A stretch of DNA of 64,000 nucleotides from Phenylobacterium sp. (lineage in GTDB: Bacteria; Pseudomonadota; Alphaproteobacteria; Caulobacterales; Caulobacteraceae): positions 1-64,000 of the forward strand of contig NZ_JAUSBZ010000100.1 in assembly GCF_030651755.1 (NCBI RefSeq). Reading direction: 5' to 3'. The notes under the pieces are model-generated. The model did not search any database, was not told where the DNA came from, and saw nothing but the letters and a program-made list of their open reading frames with translations. The first letter of the stretch is position 1. Each line of letters starts with the position of its first letter. A program made the translations under genes and the position numbers. This document shows, one piece after another, positions 39,667 to 47,459 of the stretch.

Positions 39667-39723
39667 CCCTGGCCTCGGGTTGCGGTCCCAGGCAGGATGA
39701 AAACAACTTCAAGGAGACCCCTG

Positions 39724-40560
39724 ATGTCCTTTCGTCAAATCATTGTGCAGGTCGATGAAAGCCAGGCCTCAGGGCTCCGGGCGAAGGCGGCGGCCGACCT
39801 TGCCCAACGTCATGGGGCGCAACTGACCGGGGTCTTTCTCACCAGCGAATATGTTCGCCAGTACATGGCGGCCGAGAGCCTCACGGCGCTGCCGGCCGAT
39901 GTGGTGCAGCGGGTCTTGAGCGGCCATGACGAGGCCGTGGCCAAGATCGCTGGCGAGGCGAAAGCCCAGTTTGAAGCCGCCTGCGCCGAGAGCGGTGTCG
40001 AGCACGGCTGGCGAATGGCGGGCGGCGACTCTCCGCAGGCCTTCCTGGCGGTGGCCCGGCGCAGCGACCTGACCATCTTCCCCCGTCAGGCCAAGGCCTG
40101 CCTCAGCGAGCATGGCTTGAGCGCAGCCCAGGTCACCCTGGCCAGCGGCGGTCCGGTGCTGATCATGCCGGACGACGACTACGCCCCACCGGTGGGACGT
40201 CGCGTGCTGGTGGCCTGGAACGGCGGGCGGGAAGCCGCCCGCGCCCTGCAGGACGCCTGGCCGATCCTGGAACAGGCCGAGACCATCCATGTCCTGACCG
40301 TCTCCCCCGATGGGGAAGGGGGGCCAGATGGCCAGCTGCAGAGTCTGCTGGCGAAACATGGGGTCAAGGCGCAGCTGATTGTCGATCCCAGCCAGGACGA
40401 GTCCGCCGTCGAGGTGATCGAGCGGCAGGTGGCCGAACTGGGGGCTGATCTGCTGGTCATGGGACTATACGGACGGCCCCGGCTGCAGGAGCTGCTGCTG
40501 GGCGGGGTCAGCCGTCGGATGGTGGCGGCCAGCCCCATCCCGATCTTCGCCTCCCATTAG
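39724..40560 (+). CDS. Universal stress protein (tandem Usp)
   Basis: FRQIIVQVDESQASGLRAKAAADLAQRHGAQLTGVF; LLVMGLYGRPRLQELLLGGVSRRMV. Confidence 0.93.
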   Translation: MSFRQIIVQVDESQASGLRAKAAADLAQRHGAQLTGVFLTSEYVRQYMAAESLTALPADVVQRVLSGHDEAVAKIAGEAKAQFEAACAESGVEHGWRMAGGDSPQAFLAVARRSDLTIFPRQAKACLSEHGLSAAQVTLASGGPVLIMPDDDYAPPVGRRVLVAWNGGREAARALQDAWPILEQAETIHVLTVSPDGEGGPDGQLQSLLAKHGVKAQLIVDPSQDESAVEVIERQVAELGADLLVMGLYGRPRLQELLLGGVSRRMVAASPIPIFASH

Positions 40561-40636
40561 GGCGCAGGCGCCGCCTCTGGGCGCGCCTGTCACAAACCTC
40601 GCCTTCCCTGCGAAGGCCGGGCTTGACTCCGAGATA

Positions 40637-40651
40637 TGTTATAACGTTACA
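40637..40651. promoter_or_regulatory. Zur-like dyad TGTTATAACGTTACA
   Basis: Contains perfect 8-bp palindrome GTTATAAC; 30 bp before GTG 40681. Confidence 0.4.
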
Positions 40652-40680
40652 CCTCCCGCGTTCTTTGTGGGAGGCGTTCT

Positions 40681-42636
40681 GTGTCGCTGTCTATTGCTTC
40701 GTCCCGTTCCTGGGTTCCGTCCCGTCGCGCCGCTCTGTTGGCCAGCCTCGCCTGGCTGATCCCCCTGGCGCCGGCCGTCGCTGACGACGCCACCGACCTT
40801 GCCCAGGTGGTGGTCACCCCCATGGCCGGTCCCCAGGCCCTGCGAGACGCGCCGGCCACCATCTCGGTGGTGAGCCGCGCGGAGCTGGAGGCGCGCCCCA
40901 TCGCGGATCTCAGTGACGCCCTGCGCGATGAGCCCGGGGTCAACATCACCGGGATCGGCATGACCCGGCGGGGAATCAGCCTGCGGGGCATGCCGGTGGA
41001 GCATACGCTGGTCCTGGTGGACGGACGACGGATCAGCGCTGTCGGCGGCCTGGTGGCCCATGCGGACTATGACCTCGCCTGGACGCCGGTGGAGGCCATT
41101 GAGCGGATTGAGGTCGTGCGCGGCCCCATGTCCTCCCTTTACGGCGCCGACGCCCTGGGCGGGGTGGTCAACATCATCACCCGCAGCGCCACAGACGCCT
41201 GGGTGCGCAGCGCGACGCTGAACGGCTCTGTCCCCGAGCGGGGGGCCGGGCGCAGCTATCAGATGGGCGCCTATGCCGGCGGCCCCCTGGTGGAGGGCGT
41301 GCTAGGTTTGAGCCTCTACGCCGACTCCACTGGACGGGACCCCACCTATCAGGAGGCCGATCCCCGGCAGGCCGAACTGGAAGGCCGCCGGGCGCTGAAC
41401 GCCTCGGCCACCCTCAGCTGGACGCCGGATGACTCCCAGCGGATCGACCTGACCTACGGGGCCGGAACCGACTTCCGCTATCGGGATACGGTCACCACCG
41501 GAACGGCGCCGGTCTATTACCGATTCTCCGACGACATCACCCGCCAGCAGATCTCCGCCAGTCACCGGGGCGACTTCAGCTTTGGCCAGACCCTGGCGCG
41601 GGCCTATCGCAGCGAGGTTGAGCGGGTGAACATCCGCTCGCGGAACCAGACCCCCAGCGGCACGGTGCGCATCGTGGAATCTGTGGTCGATGGCCATGTA
41701 AGCACGACGTGGGGCGCCCATCAGTTGAGCGCCGGCGGCGAGGCCCGCCGCCAGGAGCTGCGCAATCCGGCCGTGAACGCCCAGGGCCGCAGCGAAGCCG
41801 ACCAGTACGGCCTCTTCATCCAGGACGCCTGGAGCATCACCGAGCAGTGGTCCCTGGTGGGCGGCGCGCGCTTTGACCATCACGACACCTATGACTGGCA
41901 GACCAGCCCGCGCCTCTACACGGTGTTTCACCTCAATGAGCGCCTGACCCTGAAGGGCGGGATCGGTCGCGGGTTCAAGGCGCCCAGCCTGACCCAGCTG
42001 TCACCCGACTATCAGGTCGTGGCCGCCGGTGGCCGGTTCACGGTCTTCGGCAATCCGGACCTCAAGCCCGAGATCGGCACGACCTATGAGGCCAGCGCCG
42101 ACTATGCGGGCGAGGGCTGGTCGGCGCGTCTGGGGGTCTTCCAGAACGATCTTGAGGATCTGGTGGAGACCCAGTGTGTCCGACTCTGCGGCATCCGCGG
42201 CCGCGAGGTGCGCGTCTATGGCAATGTCGCCGAGGCCCGAATCCGCGGGCTGGAGCTCGGCGGGGATGTGAACCTTCCGGCCCAACTCAACCTGTCCGCC
42301 AATCTCACCCGCATGGAGACGGAGAACCGGCTGACCGGCCAGGACTTGCTGGAGCGCCCGAAGACCCGCGCCAACGCCACCCTGCGCTGGCGGCCGACCC
42401 CGGGGCTGAGCGCCCAGTTGCGGGGGCAATATGTGGGCGAGCAGACTGTCAGCACCGGCCGCCTGCCCGACTATAGCCTGTGGTCCCTGGAGGCGAGCCA
42501 GCGTCTGTTCGAGGGGGTGACCCTGCGGGTGGGCGTGGAAAACCTCACCGACCAGCGGCTGGCGGAGAAGTCTGGCTCCTTCACCTATGCGGAGCCCGGC
42601 CGCCTCTATCACCTTGGCTTCAATCTGAGCTTCTAG
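40681..42636 (+). CDS. TonB-dependent receptor (FepA/CirA-like)
   Basis: SD gggagg, GTG start, signal peptide; LRDEPGVNITGIGMTRRGISLRGMPVEHTLVLVDGRRI plug; NLTDQRLAEKSGSFTYAEPGRLYHLGFNLSF barrel end. Confidence 0.94.
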   Translation: MSLSIASSRSWVPSRRAALLASLAWLIPLAPAVADDATDLAQVVVTPMAGPQALRDAPATISVVSRAELEARPIADLSDALRDEPGVNITGIGMTRRGISLRGMPVEHTLVLVDGRRISAVGGLVAHADYDLAWTPVEAIERIEVVRGPMSSLYGADALGGVVNIITRSATDAWVRSATLNGSVPERGAGRSYQMGAYAGGPLVEGVLGLSLYADSTGRDPTYQEADPRQAELEGRRALNASATLSWTPDDSQRIDLTYGAGTDFRYRDTVTTGTAPVYYRFSDDITRQQISASHRGDFSFGQTLARAYRSEVERVNIRSRNQTPSGTVRIVESVVDGHVSTTWGAHQLSAGGEARRQELRNPAVNAQGRSEADQYGLFIQDAWSITEQWSLVGGARFDHHDTYDWQTSPRLYTVFHLNERLTLKGGIGRGFKAPSLTQLSPDYQVVAAGGRFTVFGNPDLKPEIGTTYEASADYAGEGWSARLGVFQNDLEDLVETQCVRLCGIRGREVRVYGNVAEARIRGLELGGDVNLPAQLNLSANLTRMETENRLTGQDLLERPKTRANATLRWRPTPGLSAQLRGQYVGEQTVSTGRLPDYSLWSLEASQRLFEGVTLRVGVENLTDQRLAEKSGSFTYAEPGRLYHLGFNLSF

Positions 42637-45600
42637 GTGCGGCGCGCACGCCTTTGGCTCGCGGGGCTCAGCCTCTGGCTGGCGGCGGTCCTGGGGCCGC
42701 CGGCCTTGGCCGCGACCAACGACGATGGCCCGTTGATGCGGGTCATCACCACCGACTTCGTTCTGCCGGGCAAGATTGAGCGCCTGCGGAACCTGGCCGA
42801 GGCTGAGGGCCTGGGCCTGGATGGAGTCTGGGTCGAAACCGATGAGCGGCCGGCCGAGGCCTGGTTCGACGGGGCCGATCTGATCCTGATCGACACGCCG
42901 CGGGCCAATGACCTGGCCAAGGTCATGGGCCGATTGGAGGGGGGGCTGGAGGACGCTCCGGTTCCCTGGCTGCGGGTCGGCGGCGGTCCCCCGGCCTTCG
43001 GCGGCGGACTGCGGCCCGAGGCGGCGGCCCGGCTGAGCGCCTATTACGCCAATGGCGGGGCGGCCAATCATCAGGCCCTGTTCGCCTATGCGGCCGCTAT
43101 GATCTCCGGCGCGGATCTGAGCGGATTTCCCGCGCCGCAGGCCCTGCCGGCCAGCGGGATTTACCACCCGGACGCCGCCAGGCCGTTCGCCGCGGTGGCG
43201 GACTATCTCGCCTGGGGCCAGGGCCGCTGGGCGGCGGACGCCCCGCGCCTGGGGATCATCACCTATGGCGGCGCCATTTCCAGCGGCGAGACGGCCCTGC
43301 TGGACGCCCTGGCCCGCAGCGCCGAGGCCAGGGGGGTTGCTCCGGTGGTCTTCTGGTTCGAGGCTGCTCAGGCCGACGCCATCTCCCAGATCGCCGCTCC
43401 GGCCGGCCTCGACGTGCTGGTCAATCTGCAGCACCTGCAGAACGGCGGCGCGCGCAAGGCCGAGTTCGAGGCCCTGGGCCTGCCGGTCCTGTCGGGCTTC
43501 GTCTACCGGGAGGGCGACCTCGCCGCCTGGCGGGCCTCGCCCACCGGCCTGGCGACCCAGTCCACCGCGGTTCTGCTCGCCACGCCGGAGGCCTGGGGGG
43601 TGAGCGACCCCATGGTGCTGGCGACGGTGGATCGGGGGGAGACGCGGCCGATCCCGGCCCAGGTGGACGCCCTGATCGCCAAGGCCGCCCGGCTGGGCGC
43701 CTTGCGGAACAAGGCCAATGCCGACAAGCGGCTGACCCTGATGTTCTGGAACCATCCCGGGGGCGAGAAGAATCTGGGGGCGTCGAATCTCAATGTGCCG
43801 CGCAGCCTTGAGGCCTTGAGCGCCCGACTGGCGGCCGAGGGCTATGACGTGCCGCCGACCGAGGAGCAGGCCCTGATCAGCGGGGCGCAGGCCCTGCTCG
43901 GGGGCTACTACCGGCCAGAAACCCTGGATGACCTTCTGGCCCGGGACCTGGCCGCCACCCTGCCGGTGGCCGCCTACCGAGCCTGGCTCGACGCCCAGGC
44001 CCCGGAGATCGGCGCGGCGGTCCGCCAGCGCTGGGGCGCGCCTGAAGACCACTGGGCGGTGCGCCGCGTGGCGGGCGAACCCCACTTCGTCATTCCCCGG
44101 CTGAGCCTGGGCAAGCTGACCCTGATGCCCCAGCCCCCCCGGGCCGACCGGCCAGGGGAGTCCTATCACGACACCAAGGTCCCGCCGGGCCACCTCTATC
44201 TGGCAGCCTATCTGCTGATGCGGGAGCCGCTGGCCAGCGACGCCCTGATCCACTTCGGCACCCACGGGACCCAGGAATGGACCCCGGGCAAGGATCGCGG
44301 CCTGTCGGTGGAGGACTATCCCTTCCTCACGGTCGGGGACGTTCCGGTCTTCTATCCCTACATCCAGGACAATGTGGGCGAGGCCATCCAGGCCCGCCGG
44401 CGCGGTCGGGCGGTCACCATCAGCCACCAGACCCCGCCCTTCGCCCCGGCCGGCCTCTATGACGAACTGCGCGACGTCCACGCCCTGGTGCACGAGTACG
44501 GGCAGCTGGAGGATGGGCCGGTGCGCCAGCGCACCGCCGCGCAGATCGCGGAGCTGACCGTCCGCGAGGGCATCGCCCAGGACATCGGCTGGGACGGTGG
44601 CCGCGTGGCGGCTGATTTTCCCGACTACATGATCGAGCTGCACGACCATCTGCACGCCCTCGCCGCGTCCGTGACGCCGCTGGGCCTGCATACCTTTGGC
44701 GAGCCGGCGGCGCCGGAACAGCGCCTGCTGACGGTGATGCAGCAACTGGGGCGGCCCTATTACCAGCAGCTTGGCCTCGACGCCGACGAGGTGTTCGCCG
44801 AGGACGCCGAGCAGATCCGCCAGAGCGAACCCTATCTCCTGCTCCAGCGGCAGCTGCGGGAGGGGGAGCCCCCTGAGGCCGTGGCTGACGAGGCTCTGCG
44901 CGCCCTCCTGGCGCGGGCCGCCGAACTGGATCGCCACCTGGCCGAGACCGGGGAGATGGAAGCCCTGCTGGCCGGCCTTGCGGGCGGCTTCATCGCCGCG
45001 GGGCCGGGCGGCGACCCGGTGCGCAATCCCGACGTGCCGAGCGGCCGCAACCTGTTCAGCTTCGAGCCTGACAAGCTCCCCACCCTGGCGGCCTATATCG
45101 CCGGCGGCGAGGCCTTCGACCGCCTGCAGGCCGCCTATGTGGACCAGCATGGCGAGCCGCCGCGCAAACTCGCCTTCACCCTCTGGTCTGGGGAGGCGGT
45201 GAGAACGCTGGGGGTGGTGGAGAGCCAGGCCCTGCACGCGCTTGGCCTGCGTCCCGTCTGGGACCAGGGGGGACGGGTGGTGGACCTGGAGATCGTCCCG
45301 GCCGCCGAGCTGGGACGCCCGCGGGTGGATGTGGTCTTCCAGATCACCAGCGTCTATCGCGACCAGTTCGACGGATTCATGCGGCTGCTGGGCGGGGCGC
45401 TGACCCGGCTGGCCGCCCTTGAGGAGGCCGGCAACACCATCGCCGCCAACAGCGCCAAGGTGGAGGCCCAGCTGATCGCCGCGGGCCAGCCGGCCGATCA
45501 GGCCAGGCGGCTGTCGGCCATCCGCCTCTTCAGCAACGCCCCTGGCGACTATGGCAGCGGGGTTCCGGCCGCCGTGCTGGACTCCACGGCCTGGGAGTCT

Positions 45601-46581
45601 GACGGCGAGGTGGCTGATCGGTTCCTCTCGCGCCTGCAGTACGCCTATGGGGCTGAGGCCTGGGGGGAGACGGTCGAGGGGACCAACCTCTTCGCCGCCC
45701 AGCTCAGCGGGGTCCAGGCCGCGTTGCTGTCGCGCTCGTCCAACCTGCACGGCGTGCTATCGACCGACCATCCGTTCGAATATCTGGGCGGCCTGTCCAT
45801 GGCGATCCGCAAGCTGGATGGGGCCAGCCCCGACCTGTTCATCACCGACGCCCGGGGCGCGACCCCGCGGGTGCGAACCGCCGCCTCGGTCCTCTCCGAC
45901 GAACTGCGCAGCCGCTATCTGAACCCCCAGTGGATCACCGCCATGCAGGGAGAGGGCTATGCCGGGACCCTGGAGATCCTCGACGTCACCAACAATCTGT
46001 TCGGCTGGCAGGTGACCGATCCGGCCATGGTCCGCCCCGACCAGTGGCAGGCCATGCACGAGACCTTCGTCATGGATCGGCGGAAATTGGGGCTGAACGA
46101 CTGGTTTGAGGCCCATAATCCCACCGCCCAGGCCCAATTGATCGAGCGGCTGACCGAGACCATCCGCAAGGGCTATTGGACCCCTGACGCCGAAACCCTG
46201 GCCGAGCTCTCCAAGCGTTGGTCAGAGCTGACCAAGGCCGGGGCCATGGCCGGCGAGGCGGCCACCACCGCCTTGCTGAGCAGCGGCTTTGGCCTGTCGG
46301 CGCAGGCCCCCGTGGCGGGCGCCGCCGCCCCCCAGGGCCAAGCGTCCCCGGGCGAGGCCTCGCCGCCGGAGCCCGCCGCGGAGGTCGCGCCTGCGCCGCC
46401 CCCCGTCGTTCGGGGTCAGGTGCTGGAGAAGGTGCAGCCGCCGGCGCCCCCGACCCCCCTGTCCCACTGGCGGGCCCTGCTGGGCCTCGTCGCCCTACTG
46501 ACCTTCACCCTGATCGGGGCGGCCGGTCAGGCCCAGTCCCGTCCGCGTTCCTTCCTGGAGTTGTCCCATGCACGGCCTTGA
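42637..46581 (+). CDS. CobN/Mg-chelatase-H-like protein with signal peptide, Pro/Ala-rich linker and C-terminal TM anchor (HmuS-like)
   Basis: LIHFGTHGTQEWTPGKDRGLS, PYIQDNVGEAIQARRRGRAVTISHQTPPFAPAGLYDEL; N-term LWLAGLSLWLAAVLGPPALA; C-term WRALLGLVALLTFTLIGAAG. Confidence 0.93.
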   Translation: MRRARLWLAGLSLWLAAVLGPPALAATNDDGPLMRVITTDFVLPGKIERLRNLAEAEGLGLDGVWVETDERPAEAWFDGADLILIDTPRANDLAKVMGRLEGGLEDAPVPWLRVGGGPPAFGGGLRPEAAARLSAYYANGGAANHQALFAYAAAMISGADLSGFPAPQALPASGIYHPDAARPFAAVADYLAWGQGRWAADAPRLGIITYGGAISSGETALLDALARSAEARGVAPVVFWFEAAQADAISQIAAPAGLDVLVNLQHLQNGGARKAEFEALGLPVLSGFVYREGDLAAWRASPTGLATQSTAVLLATPEAWGVSDPMVLATVDRGETRPIPAQVDALIAKAARLGALRNKANADKRLTLMFWNHPGGEKNLGASNLNVPRSLEALSARLAAEGYDVPPTEEQALISGAQALLGGYYRPETLDDLLARDLAATLPVAAYRAWLDAQAPEIGAAVRQRWGAPEDHWAVRRVAGEPHFVIPRLSLGKLTLMPQPPRADRPGESYHDTKVPPGHLYLAAYLLMREPLASDALIHFGTHGTQEWTPGKDRGLSVEDYPFLTVGDVPVFYPYIQDNVGEAIQARRRGRAVTISHQTPPFAPAGLYDELRDVHALVHEYGQLEDGPVRQRTAAQIAELTVREGIAQDIGWDGGRVAADFPDYMIELHDHLHALAASVTPLGLHTFGEPAAPEQRLLTVMQQLGRPYYQQLGLDADEVFAEDAEQIRQSEPYLLLQRQLREGEPPEAVADEALRALLARAAELDRHLAETGEMEALLAGLAGGFIAAGPGGDPVRNPDVPSGRNLFSFEPDKLPTLAAYIAGGEAFDRLQAAYVDQHGEPPRKLAFTLWSGEAVRTLGVVESQALHALGLRPVWDQGGRVVDLEIVPAAELGRPRVDVVFQITSVYRDQFDGFMRLLGGALTRLAALEEAGNTIAANSAKVEAQLIAAGQPADQARRLSAIRLFSNAPGDYGSGVPAAVLDSTAWESDGEVADRFLSRLQYAYGAEAWGETVEGTNLFAAQLSGVQAALLSRSSNLHGVLSTDHPFEYLGGLSMAIRKLDGASPDLFITDARGATPRVRTAASVLSDELRSRYLNPQWITAMQGEGYAGTLEILDVTNNLFGWQVTDPAMVRPDQWQAMHETFVMDRRKLGLNDWFEAHNPTAQAQLIERLTETIRKGYWTPDAETLAELSKRWSELTKAGAMAGEAATTALLSSGFGLSAQAPVAGAAAPQGQASPGEASPPEPAAEVAPAPPPVVRGQVLEKVQPPAPPTPLSHWRALLGLVALLTFTLIGAAGQAQSRPRSFLELSHARP

Positions 46582-47038
46582 GGCTGGTCTGTTCGACCTC
46601 GCCCGACTGTTTCTGCTGCCGGCCCTGGCCCTGATCGTCATCGCCCTGGCCTATGCCTTCATCGCCCTGGGCGCCTTCCTGATGGAGTTCGCCCAGCGGC
46701 GCTCAGGCGCCTACAGCTCCCGCCTCATCGCCCATCAGGCGGCCACGGGCGCGTCGAGCGAGGATCTGGAGCTGTGGATCATGAAGCGCCTGGAATGGCT
46801 GCGGATCACCTCGCGCAGCGCCCCCATGCTGGGCCTGGTGGCGACCATGATCCCCATGGGCCCGGCTCTGCTGGCGCTTGGCGAAGGCGACGGGCGAACC
46901 ATTGGCGAGAACCTGGTGGTGGCCTTTTCCGGCGTGGTCCTGGCCCTGATCGCCGCCAGCATCACCCATGTCATCCTGACCATCCGGCGGCGCTGGTTGC
47001 TGGAGGAGCTGCGCAGCTTCGAACGCGGGGCGGCCTGA
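46568..47038 (+). CDS. MotA/TolQ/ExbB proton channel family protein
   Basis: RSAPMLGLVATMIPMGPALLALGEGD, NLVVAFSGVVLALIAASITHVI; overlaps CobN-like ORF by 14 nt. Confidence 0.9.
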   Translation: MHGLEAGLFDLARLFLLPALALIVIALAYAFIALGAFLMEFAQRRSGAYSSRLIAHQAATGASSEDLELWIMKRLEWLRITSRSAPMLGLVATMIPMGPALLALGEGDGRTIGENLVVAFSGVVLALIAASITHVILTIRRRWLLEELRSFERGAA

Positions 47039-47343
47039 TGCGCTTCCTCGAGGACGATGAGGCCGACGACCCCATCCTGTCGGTGGTCAATCTGATCGAT
47101 GTCTTTGTGGTGGTGATCGCCATCCTGATGATCGTCATCGTCCAGAACCCGCTCAACCCGTTCAACGCCGAGAACGTCATCGTGGTGCAGAACCCAGGCG
47201 CGGCGGACATGACCATGATCATCAAGGAGGGCGAGGAACTGACCCGCTATGAATCCTCCGGCGCCATCGGCGAGGGCCAGGGGGTCAAGGCCGGGATCAC
47301 CTATCGTTTGCCCGACGGCAAGATGGTCTATGTGCCCGAATAG
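47038..47343 (+). CDS. DUF2149 protein
   Basis: DDPILSVVNLIDVFVVVIAILMIVIVQNPLNPF; ATGA overlap with upstream stop. Confidence 0.9.
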   Translation: MRFLEDDEADDPILSVVNLIDVFVVVIAILMIVIVQNPLNPFNAENVIVVQNPGAADMTMIIKEGEELTRYESSGAIGEGQGVKAGITYRLPDGKMVYVPE

Positions 47344-47459
47344 ATGACCTTGCGGGGCTTGCCGCGGAGGCGCGGAGGCTCTTGATTGGCGCTCAAGCTG
47401 TCGCCCTGCCGCCGCTGACCAGCCGCCGCGGCGACGTTGTTCAAGATCTGGAGTTCCGC

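Noticed and set aside
42001-45750. 1249-aa minus-strand ORF opposite the TBDR and CobN-like genes
   Set aside because: High-GC shadow ORF antisense to two well-recognised coding genes; low-complexity composition, no recognisable domain.
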